Assembly (NCBI GenBank): GCA_035048485.1
Contig: CM068583.1
Coordinates: 68,994,306 to 69,058,305 of the forward strand
Length of the DNA stretch: 64,000 bases
Source: Pteria penguin
Lineage: Eukaryota > Mollusca > Bivalvia > Pterioida > Pteriidae
Direction of reading: 5' to 3'
Below the pieces are notes generated by a model. That model had not been told where the DNA came from and did not search any database. It saw only the letters and a list, made by a program, of their open reading frames with translations. Position numbers and translations under genes: made by a program. Shown here in pieces: positions 32,431 through 47,400 of this stretch (positions are counted from its first letter, which is position 1; the number at the start of each line of letters is the position of its first letter).

Positions 32431-35400
32431 TTATACCATATTGGTTGAGTTATCAGAAACTGGACTTGCAGTAAGAAGGTCATGGACACTTTTAAAGCCA
32501 GTATCAGCATCAATGACAGAGGCAGGATGAGTCTGGTTGATGTAGGCTGGTGTTGTTGTCCTAGTTGGAGGGATAGACTGCTCATGTACAATATCCAGTA
32601 CTGTGGTATATATATCATATCCTACTGCAAACCCAAAATATAGTGGAATGGTATACTGCAGGAATCGAAACACTGAGGGTACAGGCACTGGAATCTTATG
32701 ACGTCTGAAAATCAAATGAAATATCTAGACTTTTTAAGCAAACTTACATAACACTACAGCGTGTAAGGACAGACATAATATTGTAGCATATAAGTGGGAC
32801 AGACTGACATTATCAAGATCCCTAGCTCACTACAAAGATGATTAGAAATTGAATTGTGCCCTAGTTATGTCATCATGTTACTGATAACTATTCTTGAAAC
32901 TGCCGTAAAACAATGAACATAATTTCAGGACCTTTGTGAAGAAACAAAGATTTAATATGTACTCACAAATTTTCCTTTTTTCGAGCCTTCAACAACATAA
33001 GAAAAATGAATAATCCTGCCTCAAGGTTAAGGGTAAAGGAGGAGAATTTCTCCAGCATTTCTACAAAACCCTAAAATTACAGAACTGTATATAAGAAACG
33101 GTTACAAGATCTCATCTCTTATCTCATATATTAAGTAAATATATATACTAAGAATAATTACAATGATACAAACAAGCTGTGTTTGTAAAACACTAATGCC
33201 CCCGGCAGCACCGAAGTCCAAAAAGTTATTTTTAGCATGAAGGTCATTATCAAGGTCAAAAGATTATTGACATTGCTGTCATCTGAAAAGGGCTTCATTA
33301 GTTGAGTACGCATGTAAAATATGAAGTCTCTATCCCTCACAGTTCAAAACTTAAAGGTTAAAGTTGACAACAGACAGACAAACAACGAACAAACAGGACA
33401 AAAACAACGTGCCCCCGATCCATCAACCTGGGGGCATAAAAATTATGTCCAAATAGAAAGTTGAACACTTATTTTTATTTTTCACTGAAATTCTACCCTA
33501 AAGAGTTCAGCAGTAGATCTAGAGGATGGAAATTAGTAATTATTAAAATTAGTAATAATAGAAGAAATAATAGAAATTAACAATAATAATTTCTTTAGTT
33601 TTCATGTATTAAGGTTCGTCAATAACCTTCCTGTTTTTTCCGTACAAATACCTTTGGATCCATCATTGCTATTCCAAACACAACTCCAAACATAACAAGA
33701 GAGAGAGCTGTACCACTGAAGCTGAAAATTAAGAAAACATCACTGTATCATTTCTTAACGTAAGACTTAAAAAGTCAATAAAAAATTACAGCATAACTCC
33801 TAATCTTAAGACTTATACAGTCAATCAAATAGTTAATGCATCACTCCTAACCTTAAGTCTTATATAGTCAATCAAATAGTTACTGCAATACTCCTAACAT
33901 TAAGACTTATATAGTCAATCAAATAGTCACTGCAATACTCCTAACCTTAAGGCTTATATAGTGAATCAAATAGTTACTGCTTCACTCCTAACCTTAAGTT
34001 AATATAGTCAATCAAACAGTCACTGCATCACTCCTAACTTTAAGGCCTATATAGTCAATCAAATAGTTACTGCATCACTCCTAACCTTAAGGCTTATATA
34101 GCCAATCAAATAGTTACTGCATCACTCCTAACCTTAAGGCTTATATAATCAATCAAATAGTCACTGTATCACTCCTAACCTTAAGCCTTGTATAATCAGT
34201 CAAATAGTCACTGCATCACTCCTAACCTTAAGCCTAGTATAATCAATAAAATAGTCACTGTATCACTCCTAACCTTAAGCCTTGTATAATCAATCAAATA
34301 GTCACTGTATCACTCCTAACCTTAAGCCTAGTATAATCAATCAAATAGTCACTGCATCACTCCTAACCTTAAGGCTTATATAATCAATCAAATAGTCACT
34401 GCATCACTCCTAACCTTAAGGCTTATATAATCAATCAAATAGTCACTGTATCACTCCTAACCTTAGGGTTATATAATCAATCAAATAGTCACTGCATCAC
34501 TCTTAACCTTAAGCCTTGTATAATCAATCAAATAGTCACTGCATCACTCCTAACCTTAAGCCTTGTATAATCAATCAAATAGTCACTGTATCACTCCTAA
34601 CCTTAAGGCTTATATAATCAATCAAATAGTCACTGTATCACTCCTAACCTTAAGGGTTATATAATCAATCAAATAGTCACTGTATCACTCCTAACCTTAA
34701 GCCTTGTATAATCAATCAAATAGTCACTGCATCACTCCTAACCTTAAGCCTTGTATAATCAATCAAATAGTCACTGCATCACTCCTAACCTTAAGGATTA
34801 TATAATCAATCAAATAGTCACTGTATCACTCCTAACCTTAGGCCTTGTATAATCAATCAAATAGTCACTGTATCACTCCTAACCTTAAGCCTTGTATAAT
34901 CAATCAAATAGTCACTGTATCACTCCTAACCTTAAGCCTTGTATAATCAATCAAATAGTTACCGTATCATTCCTAACCTTAGGGGTTATATAGTCAATCA
35001 AATAGTCACTGCATCATTCCTAACCTTAAGCCTAATATAGTCAATCAAATAGTCACTGCATTACTTCTAACAGAGCTGATCAAACAAAAGGGCAAAGTGG
35101 GCCTATATTTGAGACACTTGAGACATAGAAAACACTGCATATAATGATATTAAACGACAATGCTTGTAGTTGGCCTTAACTCATTAATTTCTTTAAGCTT
35201 TTAGAACATCTAAATTGTACAAGACCATTTTTTACTTAATATCTGCAAAGTTTCCTCAAAGTCAATCTCTAAAAGTAGTGGAGAAAAAGTTGAAAATGTG
35301 AACCCCCTACCCCTTTTCTTTTGCAGTCTGAAATAATACCCTGACAAAAGCATTTCTTTAATTAATTCCATTAATTCTCGCTAAAATACAGCAATTAAGC

Positions 35401-38400
35401 GCATCGAAACTCAACCATACCGAAAATATTCTCCAAAAGTGCCTCCCAGTCTACCTGTTTGGCAATCTTCAAAAAATTCATGAAAAATCAAAAAAATTAT
35501 ATTCTTTCAAAAAAACATTCCTTTACTATACTCTTGCTGAAATAAGCATTTCAGTGCATCAAAAGTCAATCATAGGGAAAATATTGATGAAAAACATGCT
35601 ATTTTGCTGGGAAATGTTCAAGTCTGAAAAGATGTCCAAAACACATTAAAAATTATGACAATCTTACCACTGATAATTACAACACTTCTTCTTTAGTTTA
35701 CTTCTGTTGTATAAAGATTGGTTTTCTTTTTTAGATAAAGAATGTAACCATCCTTGCACTGAAAAACAAACATAATTATTGTAACCTATAACCACTACTT
35801 GAAAGATCTACATAGCTTGTAACCAACCCTGCTGTGAAACACCATTAACAAGACTGCAGACTGTGTACAATATTCATGGAAATGAACACAGAATTACTGT
35901 AGCTTGTAACCAATGCACTCCATAGTGTTTTGGGGTTTTTTTTCACGGAGACAGACTTATCATTGGTAAGCTCAAATAGAAATACTTCCAGTTCATATCA
36001 ATACAAATGAAAAATATTGCTGAATTATCAAATACTATAAGAGCTACCAAAATATAATCTGGTCCTCTTACTTTTAAATGTTATGCCTAGGTGTTTATTA
36101 TGTGGAAGATTGATTGAATATTGTTCTATGTCACTCCATGATTATTTCACGTATATGGTGACGGCATTTGCCTGATGCAACGGACCCACCTGAAGCAGTA
36201 AGGGATATTTACTTGCCACAGTTACCGTGACATGTGACCTCAATTTTTACTGTTTCATTCGAAATACAGAACATTGGTGTGCCTGGGGCGGGAGTCAAAC
36301 CTGGGACCACTCAATCATGAGCTGGGCACCTTATCCACTAAGTCACACTGGCTTTTATGTGGAAGAAATACAGTCTATATAAGGTCTATCTGTCTGTCAT
36401 ACGGTTCCTCTATTATACTGTCTGTCTGTCATACTGTCCCTCTGTCACACTGTCTCTGTCATACTGTCTGTCATTCGGTCTGCCATACTGTCTGTCATAC
36501 TGTTCCTCTATTATACTGTCTGTCTGTCTGTCCGTCACAATGTCATACTCTCAGGGCTCTCACACCTCTTTTTGGGACTGGAGAGGGGGCTCTTGGTGTA
36601 GGGAAAGCTGTTTAAAGCAGCAGCTTTTTTCATAAAATAAGGAAAAATAATATTATAGAATATAAAACACAGATTTTATGATTAATTAGTGTATATATGC
36701 ACATAGGGACAAATATGTCACTGCTAGTACTGACATACTAGCTCTCAGAAATTTCATTTTACCACAGTTATCTGGACTTCGGTTTTTCTGACGATAATTT
36801 GAATTGTGTGACATTTTTGTTACCAAATTCCAATTCGTACATTCAACAAATCTCACGATCAATCTGTAGATCTTTATAAGCAACAGAAGATTAGATTTTT
36901 TCTCGATAATTTTTAATCAATTTTAAAAAGTAAATCAAAACAAATCAAAAATACACTGTTAAATGGGAATATATCCACTCAAATTCAACAAATTGATCCA
37001 CGTCAATACAAAAATCGGAAAAACAAACGACTGAAACTGCTAGGACTAATGTAAATCGTGGTCATCAAAATGCTTACTTGTTACAATATAATGCACAATC
37101 AGATATAACACATCTTTGAATGGTTTATAAATATTGATCTATTGCTTAATAGTATCAAATTCTTTCTTAAACTGAGAATGTTTTCTTGATATCAATCTGA
37201 ATTTAAAGGCAGTTTGGGGAAAAAAAAGATGTTGCATCTGGAATGGGGCCAATTACTACCAGTTAATGGCTTCAAAAAGAGGCTGATCGAAAGCCCTGAC
37301 TGTCTGTCTGTCATACTGTCTGTCCATCATACTGTCTGTTTATTGTACTGCCTGTCCATCATACTGTCTGTTTATTGTACTGCCTGTCCATCATACTGTC
37401 TACAGTAAATATCGTACTACACCTACTTAATAATAAGCTAGTTAGAACTAGGACAGTATGCAATACAACAGAACTACGACAGTACGTAACAAGACAGAAC
37501 CAGGACAGTATGCAATACAACAGAACTAGGACGGAATGTAACAAGACCAAACAAGGACACTATGCAATATGACAGAACTAGGACAGTATGCAATACCAAA
37601 GAACTAGGACAGTATGTAATAAGACAGAACTAGGACAGTATGCAATATGACAGAACAAGGACAGTATGTAACAAGACAGAACTAAGACACTATGCAATAC
37701 GATAGAACAAGGACAGTTTGCAATTCCACAGAACTAGGACAGTATGTAACAAGACAGAACTAGGACAGTATATAACAAAACAGAACTAAGACATTATGCA
37801 ATACAACAGAACTAGGACAGTATGCAACAAGACAGAACTAGGACAATATATAACAAGAGAGAACTAGAACTAGGACAGTATGTAACAACATCGAACTAGG
37901 ACAGTATGCAATATGACAGAACTAGGACAGTATGCAATACGACAGAACTAGGACAGTATGCAATACAACAGAACTAGGACAGTATGTAACAAGAACAAAA
38001 CAAAAGAACTAGGACAGTATATAACAAGACAGAACTAGGACAGTATGCAATACAACAGAACTAGGACAGTTTGTAACGAGACCAAAATAGGACACTATAA
38101 AATATGATAGAATCAATGTTAAACATCGGCGACGTCACGTCAAAATTAACATAGAAAACACCCTATCTAAAATGATTTTTCCCTATAAAATACGAATGCT
38201 TCTTCGTAGAAACATATAACATACACCAAAAGTTACGACTAAACAAGATCTGTCGATTGATATGAATTTTGTAAAACTATTTTAAAGATAAGTGAAAATC
38301 CAGATTTTTCGGTTTACAAAGTGAGTGGCACGGACAGTAAGACAGTATGCAATACAACAGAACTAAGACAGTATGTAACAAGACAGAACTAGAACAGTAT

Positions 38401-41400
38401 GTAACGAGACAGAACTAGGACATTATGCAATACAACAGAACTAGGACAGTATGTAACAAGACAGAACTAAAACAGTATGTAACAAGAGCAACGCCTAGCA
38501 TGGCATAATACGCCCGTCGCTTAATTGGGACAGGATCAATTCGCATTTGGCATGATTTTCATGAAAAACATCTGACGTTTACTGAAGTTAATTGCGTTTC
38601 ATAGCATTTTATCATAGGAATAAGTCCAAAGGCAATATCTCCTGCAGAAATGGTCCTATGCAACCCATTTTGGAAATTGACCTGCAAAAAAAAACTTGAA
38701 ATTTTTTAGAACTAGCCCCCCCCCCCCACCCCCTTCTAAAATTATAAATTTCTCAAAAATGAAGAAAAAGATATCAATACCTGTAAAATATGTGGAGGTT
38801 GGTACATTTTACTTGTTTCATGAGAAATTTCATAATGTTTTTACAAAATTTAGATTTTTAATGAATTTTCAAAACAAAATCCAAGGGTCATAAATCCGTC
38901 AAAATTATGTCAATCGTAACAAAACTCGAACTGGTATTGATGCCGCTTCGAATAAGCCAATATATTATATTTCAACTCAATATCTTGAAAGACGGCAAAA
39001 AAAAGTCCGGAAAACATGACCTAGGACATATGGTCAACCGCCCCCCCCCCCCCTAAAATCATAAATTTCTCAAAAATGAAGAAAAAGATATTAAAACCCA
39101 TAACACATGAGATAGTTGGTACATTTTACTTATTTCATGATAAATTTCATAATGTTTTGACATAAAATAGATTTTTAATGAATTTCTGAAAAAATCTTGA
39201 AATTTATAAGTCCAAGGGCTATAAACCCGTCAAAAGTAAGGCAATTGTAACAAAACTCGAACTGGTACTGACGCTGCTTGATATAAAGCTATATACTAAA
39301 TTTCAACTCAATGTCTTGAAAGACGGCAAAAAAAAGTCCGGAAAACATGACCTAGGACATATGGTCAACCCCCCCCCCCCTTAAAATCATAAATTTCTCA
39401 AAAATGAAGAAAAAGATATTAAAAACCGTAACATATGTGATAGTTGGTACACTTTACTTGTTTCATGAGAAATTTCATAATGTTTTGACAAAAAAAAGAT
39501 TTTTAATGAATTTTTGAAAAAATTTTGAAATATATAAGTCAAAGGGCCATAAATCTGTCAAAAGTAGGTCAATCGTAATAAAACTCGAACTGGTACTAAC
39601 GCCGCTTGAAATAAAGCTATATGCCAAATTTCATTGCAATATCTTGAAAGACGTCCAAAAAAAGTCCGGAAAACATGACCCCGGACAGACGGACGGACAC
39701 ACGGCACGACGCACGGACGGACAGACAGCGCCATAACATAATACGTCCCGTCTATTGGACGGGCGTATAACAAGACAGAACTAGAACAGTATGTAACAAG
39801 ACAGAACTAAGACACTATGCGATATGACAGAACTAGAACAGTATGTAACAAGACAGAACTAGGACAGTATGTAACAAGACAGAACTAAGACAGTATGCAA
39901 CAAGACAGAACTAAGACACTATGCGATCCGACAGAACTAGGACACTATGCAATACAACAGAACTAGGACAGTATGCGATACCACAGAACTAGGACAGTAT
40001 GTAATGAGACCGAACTAGGACACTTTGCAATACAACAGAACTAGGACAGTTTGCAATACAACAGAACTAGGACAGTATGTAATAAGACCAAACTAGGACA
40101 GTATACAACAAGACTGAATTGGACAGTATGCATTACCACAGAACTAGGACAGTATGCAATAAGAAATGTATGACATATTTCATATTATATGCAGTTCTCT
40201 TCTCTGTGATGAAAGAGTCCCAAATGGGTCTATATCGCTCACCTGAGCATTTTCAGCACATGACGACTTGGAGAGCATTCAAATGTTTTCTAACAAAAGT
40301 CTCACTTTCAGAAATTTACTTCAAAATTAACTTCCTAAGACACTGTTCTAGATCACTCTAATTAAGTTGTTGATCTTTGCAGCTGGTCTGAAGAAGAAGT
40401 TTCTCAAACGAGGGTACTCTCTGGGGTCAATGTCATCCCTACCCCTGGACAGATCTGGCAAAAAAACGGCAATATATGTATGGGACCTTGAGTATTTTAT
40501 ACCTACATACCTCTCGAGTTTCATCAATATTTTTCAGTTAGTTCCAAAGGAGAAGTTCACCAAAGCTTATATCCACCAAACCACCTTTTTTAAAATTTTA
40601 ATATCCTAAAAATGATATCTGATTTTTATTCATAAATTACACAAGATCAAGGAGAAAATCTAAGAAATTACCTGAAAAATAGGAAAAAATAACAATCCAA
40701 GAAGACAAGGGGAAAAAAAAGAAGGAATCAAAACTTCAGAATGGAGCGAAAATAAAACTATACTTCTAAATAACCCTTCTAAATTACTCTGATGCATTGA
40801 GTTGGTTAATCTATGTAGATGATTTGACAAAGAAGTTTATCAAAAAGGGTGTGTTGCCCCACCTTGAATCCAGCTCTTTACAGATCTGGGCGAAAAACAG
40901 CAACAATCTTGGGGAATCTTTAGTATTTCACACCTACTAAGTTTCATTGATATCTTTCAATTAGTACTGAAGGAGAAGTCCATCAAAGCTTATTATATAT
41001 ACTAAAAGTACGGTATACACACCACCCTTTTTTAATATTAATTTTTCAAAAATTGTTAAAATTCTACTTTTGCATTCTTTTTTTCACCACCTACATTTAT
41101 TACAATATAATTAATAGTTATAAAACACAAAATCAATGCTGAATACTCAGATAAACTAATAAAAGGGACAGAGAGTTATTCATTTCATATGTTTAAATCA
41201 ATTCCTCCATGAAGAATGATTACAGATCCCATACATTAAAAGAGAAGAAATGGAAATATGTGGCTAGTAAATATCACATACATGTGCATATTATTTATCA
41301 ATATATAAAATGAGAAGAAGCTTCTACAATCAACACAAAATCAAAAATGTACAGATATCAATGAAATTATTGCATATCATTTTACTATCTACAGTTATCA

Positions 41401-44400
41401 ATGAAATTAATGGATATTATTTTACTATTTAGAATGCTTATAGCTTGTTGGATACCAACACTGAATTTTAATCAAATATGTATATTATTTGAAGATCAAA
41501 AAGGAACTTGCATGTATGATGTAATACTGCTCCTATGGTCAGAAACGACACTGTAATGCTGATCATGATGAAGACCTCCACAAGAATGGCAACCCAGGCA
41601 AACATTGGGTATCTTTCTTCAATAATCTGTAACATTGTACTAGTGATGTTACTGCTGTCAAAGCTTACTGTGACATTGTACTGGTGATGTTACTGCTGTC
41701 AAAGCTTACTGTAACATTGTATTGGTGATTTTACTGCTGTCAATTCTTACTGTAACCCTTCCAGAATACAGTAACCTAAGACTTTTACAGAAATGTGAAA
41801 GGATAGGAAAAATCTGTTCTTCACCTGTTCTAAAAAATGTTTGTTCTTTAAAAAATGACATAAATCATTGCAAATCTTTTCACCAGTCAAAATATGTAGT
41901 ATTTAAGTGTACCAGATCACACACCAAATTACATCTCTGCTATAGCATTCTTCAGACAAATATGTGTTGCCTGCAAATACTGTGGAATCCACTCAATAGC
42001 ATTCCACATAATAGTCTTGTTTTATACACTAAAATACCATGACCCATCTCTTCAATGCTAAACTCAATGCAAACTCGACTAGCATATACTTACAATTCCA
42101 AGTAATCCACTAACAACATTTTCCATTTATACAAAACATCTGTGTTATTCATAATTTACAATAACAGCTTGTGTGAATACAGTGGCAGTTCCAAGCCTAT
42201 AGATAGGGTATTAATTACCTGTTGTTCGTGTAAAGCTTCAAGCCTATAGATAGGGTATTAATTACCTGTTGTTTGTGTAAAGCTTCAAGCCTATAGATAG
42301 GGTATTAATTACCTGTTGTTTGTGTAAAGTGTCAAGCCTATAGATAGGGTATTAATTACTTGTTGTTTGTGTAAAGGGTTAAGCCTATAGATAGGGTATT
42401 AATTACTTGTTTGTGTAAAGCATGAAGCCTATAGATAGGGTATTAATTACCTGTTGTTTGAGTAAACTTCAAACCTATAGATAGGGTATTAATTACCTGT
42501 TGTTTGTGTAAAGCATGAAATCTATAGATAGGGTATTAATTACTTGTTTGTGTAAAGCGTCAAGGATATAGATAGGGTATTAATTACCTATTGTTTGTGT
42601 AAATCGTCAAGCCTATAGATAGGGTATTAATTACCTGTTGTTTGTGTAAAACGTCAAGCCTATAGATAGGGTATTAATTACCTATTGTTTGTGTAAAACG
42701 TCAAGGCTATAGATAGGGTATTAATTACCTATTGTTTGTGTAAAACGTCAAGTCTATAGATAGGGTATTAATTACCTATTGTTTGTGTAAAACGTCAAGC
42801 CTATAGATAGGGTATTAATTACCTATTGTTTGTGTAAATCGTCAAGCCTATAGATAGGGTATTAATTACCTGTTGTTTGTGTAAAGTGTCAAGCCTATAA
42901 ATAGGGTATTAATTACCTGTTTAGCTTAGTAACTTTAGTGCTGTGATTAGTTCAGGAGCTTTAGTGCTGTTATTTAGTTTAGTAACATTAGTGCTGTGAT
43001 TTAGTTTAATAACTTTAGTGCATTAATTTAGTTTAGTAACTTTTGTGCTGTGATTTAATGTAGTAACTTTAGTGCTGTAATTTGGTTTAGTTTAGATCCA
43101 TTGTTACTCATTCCTTGCATTGTTTACAGATGTTATTCATTAATTATTTTCTTTATTTGTTTACATTTGCTAAATAAACATAGTGACTGTGTACTTAATG
43201 TGTAATAAATCATTTGCAAAATAAAATCAAGATTCCATTTTATTCACTCTGATTTTCGCCATGTACATTGCTGACTACACCACAATTCATCTTAACAACT
43301 TTTAAAATTGCTTCTATTGAAAGACATCGCTAGTAATATGTAATAAAACTTGGAGGTGATTTAAAGGTTAAAAACTAAATATATTGAATACAATATTTTT
43401 ATACAAGATTATATAGCTCATTTTGCATATGCACTCACTTTGGTTAATGGAATAGTGGAGATTTCCCCCTCTAAAGCAGCACTGAAAAATAACATAAAGA
43501 TAAATATATGTTTGTAAATAATAAGGATGCTTTAGATGACACCAATATCAAGAAAGATTTTGGAAATTTTGAAGTCAAAGTCAAATTAAAGGGTTCAAAC
43601 TTCAGTATCAATGAAAATAATCTGACAAGAGGAATACACATGCAATGTACAATGGCCTTATTTCATTCACAAGCTATGACCTTTGTTGAATCAATACACA
43701 AACTGAGAAACAAGTATGCCCCAAATCTGAAGTTCAGAATTTTATGACCGGATGTTACCCTCTTTCCTACACTCAATATTTACATCATGTAGAAATGTTC
43801 TTGGTCAAAGAATGGCAATTAAAGAGACATCTGATTGCTTTCTTCTGTAGAGAGAGACTACTACTTAAATGTATCAAGGGCTCTGATTGAATGGAATTAT
43901 CTGATCAATCTTTAAAAGAAAGACTGATTCTGCTGTAAAATTGTGAGTTTTAATCTTATTTCGATAATGTAAATATTCTATGATCTAAAACTGTTACTGT
44001 TTACATATGTAATTCGGAAACGTTTTGGGTGACCCCCTTTCAGCAAGATTTTAACAAAATTAGGAGGATGACCCATAGCAAACTTTTAAAATTCCTTAGA
44101 GGAGGGGCTGACAAACATTTCAAGATATGGGTGGTATAAAACTACGAGATAGAAAGTAGTGTAAATCTTGCTGCAAGTTTGGTAAATTAACATGGGAAAA
44201 GGAATAACTATGCTTTGAGCTCTTTTAGAAATTGAGTTGGAAAAATGCTAATAAAGTCAAAGAGTATTTACCATGGATATTACTGTCTTTAAGATTTTTA
44301 TCCTCGTTCACCATCTCTGCATACATGTGATTACTTGACTAAGATCATAAGTTCATCATCTCTCTAGAATTCAATTGTCACAGAAAACCATGCCAAATAT

Positions 44401-47400
44401 CACAATATATGGTTGCTTGGTTGTTAAGTGTTTTACATCGCTATGAGCAATTTTTCAATTATATTATGACACGGAAGCTGAGGGTAACCTACCTATAATA
44501 ATGTACTACTACCCGACTCACTGCTATTCTGACATTTTCAGTTATCAGCTTAAAGGGGAAGGTGTAAGCCCCGCCTCTTACTTGGACACCTAGTGGATAG
44601 CGATAATTTGAAGCTGTCAATCATATATGGATTCATCACGCTGACCACAAGAGCGGATGACCGTGGTACCTGTGGTCAACCATGCGACATTAACTTATTT
44701 AATATGGACGCAAATAACAATCTTCAAAATTTGTGAAGCCACAGTCTATTATTTTCTCCGAAAATGTTTATGCGTTGTTTTTATAAGGAAAGGAAATTGA
44801 TAATAAGTAATTAACGTAATGAAGAGAACAAAGTAAGAATTGCAATTAGAAATTAAATATGAAAAAGCGTTTTAATATATCTGAATCTCTTCCACATATC
44901 AGCATTCTGTTTCTAAAACCCAACTATGAACACTGTAACTTTGAATCTATCACCTGATAAGCTTCAAGCGTTACAGGCTTTTGCACACAAAGACTGGGAC
45001 TGGATAAATACTCCGCAAGAACTTTGACAGAGGACCCTGTGGTCACCAAACCGCCTGGCAATGAAGCCTCTCATTCCACAACTTGAAGGGGAACACGAAT
45101 GCCAAGATTGCTTTTGTCACCTTGCGTGATAGATGCTCGCAACCGGCAGACGTGGTGACCAGAATCAGATGTCCCTCCTCACCATCGTAATCATAGAAAG
45201 AGAAAGGTCCTATACAAGAAGTTTGTGTGGGATGATTCTCGATATTTAGATAGAAAGACTCGGGAAGTCAGTCTGGACAGAAGGCGAAAGAGATTTGTAT
45301 GGCAGTGCCATGGATATTGGGAGGAAATTATGCCCAACTGTGTAAAGTACGGGAGAAATATCGGCTAATGTCCTCAAACTCTTTCCAAATAAAACTTTCC
45401 GAATAGAGATCAAAACAGACAAATACATCAAACACCCCACCCCCTAAAAAATAATATAACCAATCAAATAAAAATAATAAAACACTACTAGATACTTCAT
45501 AACTGGGACTGAATAATATACTTTCAATTACCCTCATACATTGTTTACACCAAACATGTTCACACCTCCCGATTACCAGGCGTCTACAGGCATACCCAAT
45601 ACCCCAATTATCACACGCCCCTAGGCAATACCCCGAGCTGGAGACACCGTACGGACAAAAAGTTTCCCCTCTCAGGTTACAAAACTGCCCTATTCAACTC
45701 TACAGTGCTGAGCAAACAAGAGTCACATTCCGCCTAATTCATTTCTAAATTCTTATGATTACATCATTATTTCAATTCAACATAAAAAGTAAAGTTAACT
45801 CTTACCGTTTGTACAATCAATCCTTTATGACTCCAAAGAAATCTTTCATAATTCACCACCAGTTTTATCAGGTGATTTATATCATTGTCTTCCATTATTT
45901 TGTCACCTGACCATGAGAATTTCTGGTTTTAATGCTTACTACATGCATGTTTTCCATTATCAGAATATTTCTTTTAGTGTCGAAAAACAACTATGAAACT
46001 GTAAGCTTTTTCTCAAATGTAAAGATGATGCTCTACAAATGTAAAGATGATGCTCTACACATGTTATAACACATATCACACTCCATGGGAATGTTGCTCC
46101 ATAAACAATACAAATGGGACTTCAATGTATTACATACAATTTCAAATTTGTTTTTCAAAATTCCTATAATGATAATTCAAAATCACCTGATAAAACTGGA
46201 CATGGACTATGCAAAATTTCACATGATTTATGAAGAATTAATCACAGATTTGGTAAGAGTGAACATAACATGAAATGTTTTAACTGAAATAATGGTGTAA
46301 TTATAAGAATTTAGAAAAAACTGTGTTGAATGTGAATCATGCTCATTCTGGATGAAGAGCTGAATCGGGTGGCCTTGTAACCTTAACCCAAAAACAGAAA
46401 ACATCAAAATGGCAGTGAATTAGGTAGGGGTACATGATTGTAGTTAGAGGTAACCAATCACTTAAACATAGTAGTGCGGTTTAGAAAATAATCTGGATTG
46501 TCTCCACTGTAATCCAAGTGCTTAACCACTACACCAACTCTGATTATAACAAAATACGGTGACCCTAATATAATAGAGCTTTTACTATCATTAGGTTAAC
46601 CTGTTCATGTCACAATGCACTGACCTTTGAAGGGAGATGTTATGAACACACAATGTCGTTGATGTAATATTTTTGGATTTTGTTAAGCATGGATTGGCAG
46701 ACAACTGGGGGACAATATCCAGTACTGCCCAGCACCACAGAATGTTCAGTATAGTGCATGTCAGTAAACCAAAGATCACAGCAAACCGGAAGTTCTTCAC
46801 CTGTAATAGATGAAATAATAAGCACCTTGCAGATGCAGATATCTCCTGGCAGAAATGGATGTCTACTGAGGGTACTAAGAGTTGTCTACTGAAAGGTGTC
46901 AGATCACTTGATGAGGAGAATTTTTAAAAATTTCGTTAGCACATTATTTCAAAAATGTTACTTTCAAAATTCAGTGTTTATTTGTATATATGATTACAAA
47001 TTCTGTAAGTACTTGTTGCTAATTATTAAAATGCTTTGGTTATCACAATTCCATGGTTTACCTTAGTTATACTTCATTTTGGACCACTAATATTTCTAAA
47101 TAAAAATAATAAATACACACATGTAATAACAAAAACACTTAATTTCTATAAATTTTTGGGGGGAAAATACATAAAACTATAAAATTAGGGACACACATGC
47201 CAAATATGAAGGCCCAATGTCTTATGGTTAAAAACTTATGACCAAGGTTAAAGTTTCTGTGACAGACGGACGGACGGCAGATGGACAGACAGACGAATTA
47301 GATTTAATGTCAGAAAACAACAAAGCATGCTAGTGTAGTTTTTTTTATCATTTAATGAGCAGCAAGCCACAAGTACATGTATTCGTATATACTAATAATT

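Noticed and set aside
36274..36635. Ser/Cys/Leu-rich plus frames
   Set aside because: Translation of a SINE end followed by a CTGTCTGTCATA simple repeat.
43508..43747. 79-codon plus-strand frame
   Set aside because: No recognisable domain, lies in an intron of the minus-strand gene beside exon 43439-43481, no splice or start context.
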